From NCBI GenBank assembly GCA_002396085.1, contig DGWI01000058.1, positions 55,220-89,412 of the forward strand: a DNA stretch of 34,193 nucleotides, in the 5' to 3' direction. Position 1 is the first letter of the stretch. Each line of letters starts with the position of its first letter. Below are positions 23,079 through 30,990 of the stretch, piece by piece. The translations under genes and the position numbers were made by a program. The stretch comes from Porphyromonadaceae bacterium UBA4262. Its GTDB lineage: Bacteria; Bacteroidota; Bacteroidia; Bacteroidales; Muribaculaceae. The notes beneath the pieces are model-generated. The model was given only the letters and a program-made list of their open reading frames with translations. It searched no databases and had not been told where the DNA came from.

Positions 23079-24137
23079 TCATTTCATCTTTGGGGGCATA
23101 AAGCCAATGTGCCATCCTGGGCTGAACATCTCTTTCTGGGCCGTGAAGTAGGGTAAATAACGGGTCAGCAATTTAATGAGCAATAATTCAAGGGCAATGA
23201 TTGCTAATACCGAAACTATCGAAATGTGAAACTTGGGGAGGATTCCACTTTGCAACCAGAGGGTTTTAATCGCCCTATGGATGGGCCGTATGAGAGGGTA
23301 ATGTGTACAAAGCACAACGATAGAGTAGCGGCCTATGTAGTTGATGACTGGGATGTAGGGCAAGCGTTTGCAGGCCCAGAATAACGCCAGTATTGATACG
23401 GGAGGGACAAGATACAGGTAGAAATAGTTTGGGAGACGTTGCTGTACAATATTGATGTCTTGTGCAAATGGGTAGATGGTGACAAGTACAATCAGCAAAG
23501 CAATCCAGCCCCAACGGTCGATAGCCCTTGTGATGAGGCCACCATTTCGCTTGACTATAGAGCCAAGGATGAAGTAGGGTAAGCCCACAAATGCAGTGTC
23601 AAGCACAAGTGGAACAGCAACTTGATTCATTGATAAGAAATAGCCCAGGACTGAAAGCGCAATGGCTATAAGTGCTATCATCCATATATTAGGCAGATAT
23701 TTGTGCAGCAAATAATAAATGACATTGACTTCAAATAGGCTCACAAGGAACCACAAGGGCACATTGCAGTCCCATTGCCGTTTGTACAAGGGGTCCCAAA
23801 GCATGGACCAACTGAAGTCGCCATAGAAGTGCTGTGCAGGTGGCAGGTATTGACCTAACCAGTGAAAAACAAAGGAGGCCAGATAAAAGAATACTAACGG
23901 GACAATGATATTATTCACTTTCTTGCGCACGAAGTCGTTCAGACCTTCATACGTCTTAAAGAAAATGCCCGAGATGAAGTAGTACATGGGAATGCGAAAC
24001 GACTCGAGCGTGAAGTTTAAATTCTTGCCCAGCAATGCAAAGATGGTACTGTCGGTATGTGACACCACAATGAAGAGGATGCAAAGCCCCTTCATGAAAT
24101 CAATGTAGTGTATGCGCGGTTTATCGACAGTTGCCAT
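23079..24137 (-). CDS. Acyltransferase-3 family membrane protein
   Basis: 352-residue polytopic protein with about ten hydrophobic helices. The N terminus 'RIHYIDFMKGLCILFIVVSHTDS' contains the family Arg/Asp...His pattern, and 'FRIPMYYFISGIFFK' is the second conserved block. Members O-acylate glycans or lipids using cytoplasmic acyl donors. The start at 24137 (MATVDKPR) was preferred over 24194 because a TACTTTTG box lies between them. By eye the gene is more AT-rich than rpoN or ispG. It forms a two-gene operon with the phosphoethanolamine transferase and is divergent from the FkbH-MBOAT cassette. Confidence 0.87.
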   Translation of the reverse strand: MATVDKPRIHYIDFMKGLCILFIVVSHTDSTIFALLGKNLNFTLESFRIPMYYFISGIFFKTYEGLNDFVRKKVNNIIVPLVFFYLASFVFHWLGQYLPPAQHFYGDFSWSMLWDPLYKRQWDCNVPLWFLVSLFEVNVIYYLLHKYLPNIWMIALIAIALSVLGYFLSMNQVAVPLVLDTAFVGLPYFILGSIVKRNGGLITRAIDRWGWIALLIVLVTIYPFAQDINIVQQRLPNYFYLYLVPPVSILALFWACKRLPYIPVINYIGRYSIVVLCTHYPLIRPIHRAIKTLWLQSGILPKFHISIVSVLAIIALELLLIKLLTRYLPYFTAQKEMFSPGWHIGFMPPKMK

Positions 24138-24160
24138 TGAATTGTGTTGTAATGTTGGCA

Positions 24161-24168
24161 CAAAAGTA
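24161..24168 (-). promoter_or_regulatory. Promoter -7 box for the acyltransferase pair
   Basis: TACTTTTG on the minus strand, about 24 bp before the ATG at 24137. Position may be off by one base. Confidence 0.55.
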
Positions 24169-24202
24169 CTGAAAAAATCTAGTTTAGCAGCCATGGCTCT
24201 TC

Positions 24203-24235
24203 AAAAAAATTGTCACCTGTCAGGAGACATGGTGA
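24203..24235 (-). terminator. Terminator-like hairpin in the divergent spacer
   Basis: Arms TCACC/GGTGA and TGTC/GACA (24213-24235, one bulged base, AGGA loop) are followed on the minus strand by CAATTTTTTT. It points away from the FkbH gene and lies upstream of the acyltransferase promoter. Confidence 0.55.
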
Positions 24236-24266
24236 GCCAGAAGCGTTACCAATAATTTCATTGTTG

Positions 24267-24274
24267 CAAAAATA
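24267..24274 (-). promoter_or_regulatory. Possible minus-strand -7 box inside the divergent spacer
   Basis: TATTTTTG on the minus strand. With the hairpin at 24203-24235 it would define a transcript of roughly 55 nt. Confidence 0.3.
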
Positions 24275-24368
24275 GGCATTTTCTTTGGTTTGTCCCCAAT
24301 GAGCAAGTAAAAAAGAGCCAAATTCCACAATTTTGGGCTAAGATGGTGTCATAACACACATTTTTTTG

Positions 24369-24376
24369 TAACTTTG
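24369..24376 (+). promoter_or_regulatory. Promoter -7 box for the FkbH-ACP-MBOAT cassette
   Basis: TAACTTTG, 21 bp before the ATG at 24398. No second clear box was seen before any later gene of the cassette. Confidence 0.65.
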
Positions 24377-24397
24377 CCCGTTTTAAAACACTAGACT

Positions 24398-26128
24398 ATG
24401 CTCGACTTGAAACAACTCAAGCGACTGCTCAAGCAAGACCACACCAACTTGCCCAGCGTCAAGGTAGCACTGGTGGGCGATACTGCCACCCAGTTGCTGG
24501 CTACTGCTGTGCGGGGAGCCGCCGTCGACATGGGATTCAATATAGACCTTTACGAGGCCGATTATAATCAGATTGAGCAACAATTCTTAGATCCTAGTAG
24601 TGATCTGCACCATTCTGATGCGCAGTGGATTGTCTTGTTTCAAGCCACACACCAGTTGGCGGCACTCCATGCTGCGATGTTTCCTGCCGACAGGAACATG
24701 TTGGCCCAGCAGCGGCTTGATTTCGTTGAGTCGATAGTTACTGATGTCGCCTGGGCTGGTCGTCGCATCCTATGCCTAAATTATCCTGAGATTGACGATA
24801 CGGTCTATGGCAACTATGCCAACCAAGTCGAGTCATCACTCCTGTGGCAGACGCGCATGCTCAATGTCGGTTTGATGCAGTTGGCTGCCCGATATGACAA
24901 CCTCTCGATTGTCGACATTGCTGCTGTGCAGGCCCAAGTGGGGCGCAACCAGATGTTTGCACCCAGCGTATATGTGTCGACCGAGATGGTGTTGTCAATT
25001 GATGCACTGCCTCTTGTTGCCTATCGTATCGTGGAAACGATTGCTGCACAGCGGGGCACATTTCACAAGTGCCTCATTCTTGATCTCGACAACACACTGT
25101 GGGGTGGTGTCATCGGCGATGACGGCATCGAGGGTATACAACTCGGACATGGTCTAGGCATAGGCCGCGCATTCACTGATTTGCAACTCTGGGCCAAGAA
25201 ACTGCAGCAACGCGGCATCATCCTCTGCATTGTGTCGAAGAACGACGAGGCGGTTGCTAAGCAGCCGTTCCTGAACCATCCCGACATGGTGTTGCGTCTT
25301 GATGATATAGCAGTATTCATCGCCAACTGGCAGACCAAGGTCGACAACATACGAGCCATTCAGCAAGTGCTCAACATCGGGTTTGACTCGATGGTGTTTC
25401 TTGATGACAATCCGTTTGAACGGGCAATCGTGCGCGAGCACATTCCAGGTATTACTGTTCCCGAACTGCCCGAGGATCCTGCCGAGTATCTGGAATACCT
25501 CTATAGTCTCAACCTGTTTGAGACGGCATCGGCCAGCGAGGTCGACAACAAGCGTACACGGCAGTACCAGCAGGAGGCACAGCGCATGAAACTCAAGAGC
25601 ACCTTTGCCAATGAGCACGAGTTCTTGGAATCGCTGGGTATGCAGGCGACTGTTGAGCCATTCAACACGTTCAATACCCCTCGAGTGGCGCAACTTACAC
25701 AACGCAGCAACCAGTTCAACCTGCGCACAGTACGCTACAGCGAGGATGATATCAAGCAGTTGGCGCAGGCACCCGAGGTGATAGACATGGCTTTTTCGCT
25801 CAAGGATCGATTTGGTGACCATGGATTGATTGCAGTCGTAGTCATGCGCCCTCTTGATGCTGAGTCGCTGCTGGTCGATACATGGCTCATGAGTTGTCGT
25901 GTGCTCAAGCGTGGCATGGAGTGCTTCACACTCAACCAGATGGTTGAGGCTGCTCGAAGCAGAGGATACAAACGCATTGTGGGCGAATATCTTCCCACAC
26001 CCAAAAACGGTATGGTCGCCAACCACTATCCCGAGTTGGGGTTCCAGCCGTTGGAAGCCGACACGGCACATTGGGTCCTTACTCTAGACAACTATTCTAA
26101 TAAACCCTGTAGCATCTCACTAGCATGA
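24398..26128 (+). CDS. FkbH-like HAD-IIIC protein
   Basis: 576-residue cytoplasmic protein of the FkbH type. Characterised FkbH enzymes take glycerate from 1,3-bisphosphoglycerate, remove the phosphate and load glyceryl onto an acyl carrier protein. The N-terminal ~210 residues ('VALVGDTATQLL' near 23-34) resemble the SGNH-like leader of these proteins. The HAD core holds 'LDLDNTLWGGVIGDDG' (D229, D231), 'SKNDE' (280-284) and 'FLDDNPFER' (D336, D337). The C-terminal ~170 residues ('LTQRSNQFNLRT', 'DRFGDHGLI', 'LMSCRVLKRGME') form the GNAT-like part seen in the family. The stop overlaps the next start as ATGA. Loading of the carrier protein at 27263 is inferred from context; the acyl unit is not proven to be glyceryl. 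Confidence 0.9.
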   Translation: MLDLKQLKRLLKQDHTNLPSVKVALVGDTATQLLATAVRGAAVDMGFNIDLYEADYNQIEQQFLDPSSDLHHSDAQWIVLFQATHQLAALHAAMFPADRNMLAQQRLDFVESIVTDVAWAGRRILCLNYPEIDDTVYGNYANQVESSLLWQTRMLNVGLMQLAARYDNLSIVDIAAVQAQVGRNQMFAPSVYVSTEMVLSIDALPLVAYRIVETIAAQRGTFHKCLILDLDNTLWGGVIGDDGIEGIQLGHGLGIGRAFTDLQLWAKKLQQRGIILCIVSKNDEAVAKQPFLNHPDMVLRLDDIAVFIANWQTKVDNIRAIQQVLNIGFDSMVFLDDNPFERAIVREHIPGITVPELPEDPAEYLEYLYSLNLFETASASEVDNKRTRQYQQEAQRMKLKSTFANEHEFLESLGMQATVEPFNTFNTPRVAQLTQRSNQFNLRTVRYSEDDIKQLAQAPEVIDMAFSLKDRFGDHGLIAVVVMRPLDAESLLVDTWLMSCRVLKRGMECFTLNQMVEAARSRGYKRIVGEYLPTPKNGMVANHYPELGFQPLEADTAHWVLTLDNYSNKPCSISLA

Positions 26129-26556
26129 CTCCCGCAATGACAGCAGTGCAATTATCACAATTATGCCCGTCGTTGGAGCACACTTATTGTGTCACCCAGC
26201 AGGTTTATGATGCATTTCGCCTGTGTAGTGGTGACAACAATCCCTTGCATATTAGCGAGATTTTTGCTCACGAGCATGGTTTTGAGGGAAGGGTCATGTA
26301 TGGTAATATCCTCAATGCTTTTTTGTCGCACTTTGTTGGTGTCCTCTTGCCTTGTGACCAAGTAATGATTCACGCGCAGGACATCAGTTTTCATGCGCCA
26401 GTCTATCTGGGCGATCAACTATTGTTTCAAGCACAGTGCGAGACGGTCAGCGAAGCGGTGGATATTGTGATTTATAAGTTTAAGTTCGTGCGTAATGAGG
26501 GTGGCAAACGCCGACTTGTTGCACGCGGTCATGTTCAGATAGGTTTTTTGCCATGA
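26125..26556 (+). CDS. MaoC-fold (R)-hydratase/dehydratase-like protein
   Basis: 143-residue single hotdog-domain protein. The hydratase-2 motif is intact: 'SGDNNPLHISEIFAHEHGFEGRVMYG', with D37 and H42 as the catalytic Asp-x4-His pair. In this family the enzyme adds or removes water at the 2,3-position of enoyl or 3-hydroxyacyl thioesters. Inside this operon it may act on a thioester held by the carrier protein, together with the SDR. The ATG at 26125 overlaps the FkbH stop; a second ATG at 26137 is possible. Its stop overlaps the SDR start. Confidence 0.9.
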   Translation: MTPAMTAVQLSQLCPSLEHTYCVTQQVYDAFRLCSGDNNPLHISEIFAHEHGFEGRVMYGNILNAFLSHFVGVLLPCDQVMIHAQDISFHAPVYLGDQLLFQAQCETVSEAVDIVIYKFKFVRNEGGKRRLVARGHVQIGFLP

Positions 26557-27251
26557 ATGTCTTGATTACAGGAGGAACTTCAGCCGTCGGGCGCCAATTG
26601 GTTCAGATGTTGGCTTCGCAAGGTCATCATGTCATTTTCACCTATTGCAATCATGGTGAGGTGGCAGGGCAGTTGTGTGCACGATGGGATCATGTAATGA
26701 TGCGGCAGGTTGACTTCACCCGTGATGAATCTGTAGCGGCTCTCACCGAAGAGATTCCTGCTCTGAATATTGATGTGCTGGTTAACAACGCTTATGTTGG
26801 ACGCCCCCTTGGTACCCACTTTTATCGTACACAAGTGGTTGATTTTGAGGAATCGTTCAGAGTTAACGTTGCTCCTGTTATTCAGATTACACAAGCATGC
26901 ATCGCAGCCATGCGGCGCAAGAAGTCTGGATTGATTATCACGGTTGGAACGCTGGCTGCGCGGGGATTGCCGCCAGCAGGCTATAGTGTCTATGTTGCGA
27001 CCAAGGCCTACTTGCAGCAGTTGGCACGTTGCTGGCAGAGCGAGTATTCGCATTTAGGCATCCTGTCAATGACTGTGTTACCCGACTTCATGCCTACACC
27101 ATTACATGGCGAGATGGTCGACCATCTGGCAGAGAAAGAGTTGCAGAGCAAGTCGCGTCTGTTAATGCCCGAAGAGGTTGCACAATGCATCAGCGAGACA
27201 ATCAGTGATACAAAGTTGTTCACTCAAGAACGAATAGTAACTGTAAATTAA
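26553..27251 (+). CDS. SDR-family reductase, FabG-like
   Basis: 232-residue short-chain dehydrogenase/reductase. The nucleotide loop is 'ITGGTSAVG' (5-13), the stabilising motif is 'NNAY' instead of NNAG (78-81), and the active-site pair is Y147-x3-K151 ('YVATKAY'). The catalytic Ser expected about 13 residues before the Tyr is not obvious; the region reads 'TVGTLAARG' with Thr133 as nearest hydroxyl. It is likely a 3-oxoacyl-thioester reductase or a modified relative acting with the MaoC-fold protein. Start overlaps the MaoC stop as ATGA and the carrier protein follows 11 bp after the stop. Confidence 0.9.
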   Translation: MNVLITGGTSAVGRQLVQMLASQGHHVIFTYCNHGEVAGQLCARWDHVMMRQVDFTRDESVAALTEEIPALNIDVLVNNAYVGRPLGTHFYRTQVVDFEESFRVNVAPVIQITQACIAAMRRKKSGLIITVGTLAARGLPPAGYSVYVATKAYLQQLARCWQSEYSHLGILSMTVLPDFMPTPLHGEMVDHLAEKELQSKSRLLMPEEVAQCISETISDTKLFTQERIVTVN

Positions 27252-27262
27252 CAAACAAAGAT

Positions 27263-27505
27263 ATGACAAGACAAGAAATACTTGACCAATTGACTGATAT
27301 ATTCCAGGACATCTTGGATGTGGACGACTTGGAAGTAACCGATTCGCTCAAGGCTGATGACGTTGATGAGTGGGACTCATTGAGCCATATTCAACTCATT
27401 GTTGCTATTGAGAAGCATTGGAAGATCAAGTTTAACGCTCGCGAGATTATGACCTGGCAAAATGTGGGTCAAATGGTTGACACTATTGTACAGCGCATAG
27501 GATAG
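27263..27505 (+). CDS. Stand-alone acyl carrier protein
   Basis: 80-residue acidic four-helix carrier protein. The phosphopantetheine attachment site is 'DEWDSLSHIQ' with S39. It differs from a fatty-acid-synthase carrier (usual 'DSLD') in having DSLSH, as specialised carriers often do. It is preceded by 'AACAAACAAAG', a weak ribosome-binding region. Its position between biosynthetic enzymes and the MBOAT makes it the probable donor platform of the cassette. A phosphopantetheinyl transferase is not in the window and must be supplied elsewhere. Confidence 0.95.
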   Translation: MTRQEILDQLTDIFQDILDVDDLEVTDSLKADDVDEWDSLSHIQLIVAIEKHWKIKFNAREIMTWQNVGQMVDTIVQRIG

Positions 27506-27523
27506 CACATTTCGTTGGTCATT

Positions 27524-28987
27524 ATGGTCGTCAACTCATTGGCATTTGCGGCATTCTTTGCGGTTGTCTGTATAGGCATGTTCATGCCATGGATGATGCA
27601 GAAGGTTGTACGTCAGAATGTATGGCTACTGCTTAGCAGTTACACTTTTTATGCTTTTGCAGACTGGCGCATGTTGCCTCTGCTGTTGGGAGCTACAGCA
27701 TTGACTTATTTTGTTGGCAAACAAATCAATAGAGCGGTTCAGACCGAGAAATGGGCTGCAGCTTCATTCTGGACTACTTGTGGAGTGGTTTCGGGTGTTG
27801 CTTTGTTGCTCATTTTCAAATATCTGAATTTCTTCGGCGAGTCATTTGCTGCATTGTTTAATGCTTTGGGGCTACGATGCTCATGGACGACGCTGCACAT
27901 CGTGGTGCCGGTGGGGGTCAGTTTCTTTACTTTTAAGTTGATAAGTTATGTCATCGACTTGCATCGGCAGCGCATTGAGGAGGCTGACAGTTTTCTGCAA
28001 TTTTCTGCCTATGTGGCATTTTTCCCCACGTTGATGTCGGGACCCATTGACAGACCAGGCAGATTCTTGCCACAATTGACTCAGATACATCATCTCGATT
28101 ATCCCAAGGCTGTCGATGGTTGTCGACAGATTCTCTGGGGTATCTTTCTGAAGATGTGTGTGGCCGACAATTTGGCTTTGCTCACCGATAGTGCATGGAC
28201 ATCACCCGATTCATTCCCTGCATCACGGCTTGTTGTGGCTGCGCTGTTGTTCCCGTTACAACTTTATGCCGACTTTGGCGGATACAGCCATATGGCAATT
28301 GGTGTGGCTAAGATACTGAACTTTGATGTGGCCATCAACTTTAAAGCACCCTTTTTGGCACGCAACATTGCCGAGTTTTGGCAGAGATGGCACATCTCGC
28401 TCACGAGTTGGCTTACCGACTATGTGTTCATGCCGCTGAATATCGGCATGCGAGGATGGGGACAAGTTGGATTGGCATTGGCAGTAATCATCAACATGGT
28501 GCTCATCGGTTTCTGGCATGGTGCTGACTGGTCGTTCGGCGTGTTTGGCCTCTATTTCGGTCTGTTGTATATTCCTCTGATTGTACGCGGAAAGTTTGGA
28601 AAGAAAAAACGCATCAACGCAGGAGCGCACGGGCTGCCCAGGGCCGAAGATTTTGTTCACATGTTGGGTACGTATTGTTTGGTGACGATTGGATTCATGC
28701 TCTTCAAGGCTGATGACTTGTCATCATTTGCGCATTATTGGCAGGCTCTGGCACGCCCGTCATTGTTGTCATTGCCGTCGTTGGGTTTGCCTGTTTTCAC
28801 CTATGTTGGGGTGGCAATGCTGATGGGTTGTGAGTGGTTGTGCCGTGACCGTGAGCATCCACTGCAGTTTGTCCATGGGCCCGCCATGCGCTCTCGTGCT
28901 GTGCGGTGGGCAATTTACTATGTGTTGATACTGTGCATTTTCCTCTTTCAGGGCGAGACGCAGCAATTTATCTATTTCCAATTTTGA
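27524..28987 (+). CDS. MBOAT-family O-acyltransferase (AlgI/DltB-like)
   Basis: 487-residue polytopic inner membrane acyltransferase. The MBOAT hallmarks are clear: 'SGPIDRPGRFLPQL' (172-185), 'YADFGGYSHMAIGVAKILNFD' (248-268), 'FWQRWHISLTSWLTDYVFMPL' (H290), and 'IGFWHGADWSFGVFG' with catalytic H332. AlgI and DltB relatives pass an acyl group from a cytoplasmic donor through the membrane to a polysaccharide or teichoic acid. The ATG at 27524 is preferred over an in-frame TTG at 27515; neither has a strong ribosome-binding site. With the adjacent carrier protein it parallels the DltB-DltC arrangement, but the acyl-loading side is different. Stop and the next start are within 6 bp. Confidence 0.94.
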   Translation: MVVNSLAFAAFFAVVCIGMFMPWMMQKVVRQNVWLLLSSYTFYAFADWRMLPLLLGATALTYFVGKQINRAVQTEKWAAASFWTTCGVVSGVALLLIFKYLNFFGESFAALFNALGLRCSWTTLHIVVPVGVSFFTFKLISYVIDLHRQRIEEADSFLQFSAYVAFFPTLMSGPIDRPGRFLPQLTQIHHLDYPKAVDGCRQILWGIFLKMCVADNLALLTDSAWTSPDSFPASRLVVAALLFPLQLYADFGGYSHMAIGVAKILNFDVAINFKAPFLARNIAEFWQRWHISLTSWLTDYVFMPLNIGMRGWGQVGLALAVIINMVLIGFWHGADWSFGVFGLYFGLLYIPLIVRGKFGKKKRINAGAHGLPRAEDFVHMLGTYCLVTIGFMLFKADDLSSFAHYWQALARPSLLSLPSLGLPVFTYVGVAMLMGCEWLCRDREHPLQFVHGPAMRSRAVRWAIYYVLILCIFLFQGETQQFIYFQF

Positions 28988-28992
28988 ATGCT

Positions 28993-29922
28993 ATGATGAG
29001 GTTAGTCAAATATCTTATAATCTTTGCATTGCCCATCATCTTGCTGCTGGCTCTGGGCGAAGCACTGGTGCGCCATTATCCTAATTCCTACCGTTACAAG
29101 GTGCAATGGATGGAGCAGCATGCCGACAGTGTGCGCACGTTGCTCATGGGGGCATCGCACATCTACTATGCCGTTATCCCCGACTCGCTAGGCGCTGATG
29201 TATTCAACTTGTCGAATGTGTCACAACTCTATGAGTACGACTGGTTTTTGCTCAACCGTTATGCCAATCGATTGAACAATTTGCGCAATCTGGTGCTGGT
29301 CATTGACGACAGTTCGCCTTTCGATGCGCCGATGGAGCAACTCCCCGAGGATTGGCACCGGTGCATCTATTATCGGCTCTATATGGACTATGACAAGCAT
29401 CCGTTATGGTCGAAGTATGGATTTGAACTATCCAGTTATTCTACCTTTCGTCGTAAACTTTTCCCTGCCTTGCATTATGCCTTGACGGGGCAGGCCGTTG
29501 TTGATTGTGACTCCTTGGGTTTTGGCACGGCATTCGCTACGCCCGAACGGTTCGATTCGTTGGCCATGCAGCATGACAGTGACATCGCCATCGAGCGGCA
29601 TCGCTGCAAGGACTGGTCATTGGTCGAGAATAACCGGGCCTACTTATTTAAGATTGCTGATTGGTGCAAGCAACGTGGCGTGAGGTTGGTTCTTGTCACT
29701 ACTCCGATGTGGCAAGGATTCTACACCCAGATAAATCGTCGGCAGTTAAATGTCATGTACAACCTTGCCCAGCAATGTGTCCTACGTTATGGGGCAGTAT
29801 ACAAAGACTATATGCGTGATGAGCGTTTCCAGGGCACTGATTTCTATGATGGTGACCACCTCTCGCGTCAGGGTGCTGAGAAATTCACACGCATCCTGCG
29901 TGATGAGATGGGGCCTTTCTAG
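28993..29922 (+). CDS. SGNH-fold membrane-anchored partner of the MBOAT
   Basis: 309-residue protein with one N-terminal signal anchor (~7-23, 'YLIIFALPIILLLALGEAL') and a periplasmic SGNH/GDSL-like domain. The nucleophile block is 'LLMGASHIYYAVIP' (S55) and the C-terminal block is 'DGDHLSRQGAEKF' with D286-x2-H289, giving an apparently intact Ser/Asp/His triad. In AlgI-, DltB- and PatA-type systems, an SGNH or DltD-like protein completes transfer to the final acceptor outside the membrane; the same role is inferred here. The ATG at 28993 and another at 28996 are both plausible. Its stop codon shares CTAG with the stop of the convergent acyltransferase. Confidence 0.88.
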   Translation: MMRLVKYLIIFALPIILLLALGEALVRHYPNSYRYKVQWMEQHADSVRTLLMGASHIYYAVIPDSLGADVFNLSNVSQLYEYDWFLLNRYANRLNNLRNLVLVIDDSSPFDAPMEQLPEDWHRCIYYRLYMDYDKHPLWSKYGFELSSYSTFRRKLFPALHYALTGQAVVDCDSLGFGTAFATPERFDSLAMQHDSDIAIERHRCKDWSLVENNRAYLFKIADWCKQRGVRLVLVTTPMWQGFYTQINRRQLNVMYNLAQQCVLRYGAVYKDYMRDERFQGTDFYDGDHLSRQGAEKFTRILRDEMGPF

Positions 29923-30989
29923 TGTTGATTCACGTTATGTATGCGGCGCAGGAGCCAGGCGTAGCCGGCGGCTAGGATGACCGAGACGGTCATGTAAATG
30001 ACCAGGTCGGCAACGCTGTGGTTGGGATGCTTGTAGTGTAGCGACACTTCGCGCACAATGGGGTGGATGACATAGACCATGGCCGACACGCTGCCTAGCC
30101 ACACGATGGGGCGCCACTGCAGCCAGCGCACAGCCTTGATTGTGCCTACCATGAAAACTAAGGTGGGAACCCAGCCCCATAGCCAAGTGTAGTAGTTGCC
30201 CAGGCTGAGTGCCATCAGCACACCGCCCATCAGGGCCACTGCGCCCCATTGCCATCGTTTGAGTGAGATGTGGTCGAGATGACGGGCAGTGACCATGCCC
30301 ATCACAAATGGACCTATATATCCTGGAATGTTAGTGCGTAGGTAGTAAATCCACTTGCCGGTAGGCGCACAGCACATCTGCCACACACCGCATCCTATGA
30401 CCAGCGCTACCAGCAAGGCTTGATGCCAGGTGTCATAGTGTCCATTGCGTCGGTGAAGCAGCAGGGCATAGAGTACATAGAGCTGCAATGCCATGCCCAA
30501 ATACCAATAGACGAAGGGATAAATCGACACATCCCACTGCAGATTGCCTAGCAATAGAAACTCGAGCAATGTGTCTTTCCAATTCAGTGGGAGATGACCG
30601 CGCAAGACTGTGAACACAACAAATGCTACAATCAAGGGCAGTGCTAGCAACTTGATGAGTTTGATGTAGTGATGACTCACAAAGTTGCGGCGATTGAAGT
30701 CAGCATCACCCTGCTCATACTTCTTGACTAGCCCGTAGCCGCTGCAGAACAAGAAACCCACCAGTGCATACGATACAATAAAGGACACGACATGCAGTGG
30801 CAGGTGCCAGTCGGGGTGCAGGACTAGTTGCCACATGTGGCCCACACGCTCGGCATAGAATTGAAACTCATTTTCGGCCGCAAATCCTCGCAAATGCAAG
30901 TAGTTGTGCATCATCACAACGATGATGCACAACGCCTTGAGAGCAAGTCCTTCGTCTTGCGAGAATAGTTGACGGCGACTTTGTTGCAT
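29919..30989 (-). CDS. Acyltransferase-3-like membrane protein
   Basis: 356-residue polytopic protein with about ten helices. 'GLALKALCIIVVMMHNYLHLRGF' near the N terminus and 'FLFCSGYGLVKKYE' are the family blocks; the usual His of the first block is present (H28) although the preceding Arg-Asp pair is not. It probably O-acylates an envelope glycan, with low certainty about activity. It starts one base after the DUF2807 stop and is the last gene of the dus operon. The end overlaps the last gene of the FkbH-MBOAT cassette by 4 bp. Confidence 0.82.
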   Translation of the reverse strand: MQQSRRQLFSQDEGLALKALCIIVVMMHNYLHLRGFAAENEFQFYAERVGHMWQLVLHPDWHLPLHVVSFIVSYALVGFLFCSGYGLVKKYEQGDADFNRRNFVSHHYIKLIKLLALPLIVAFVVFTVLRGHLPLNWKDTLLEFLLLGNLQWDVSIYPFVYWYLGMALQLYVLYALLLHRRNGHYDTWHQALLVALVIGCGVWQMCCAPTGKWIYYLRTNIPGYIGPFVMGMVTARHLDHISLKRWQWGAVALMGGVLMALSLGNYYTWLWGWVPTLVFMVGTIKAVRWLQWRPIVWLGSVSAMVYVIHPIVREVSLHYKHPNHSVADLVIYMTVSVILAAGYAWLLRRIHNVNQH

Positions 30990-30990
30990 T

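Noticed and set aside
24138..24194. Longer start for the acyltransferase
   Set aside because: A -7 box falls within the extension, so the ATG at 24194 would not be transcribed.
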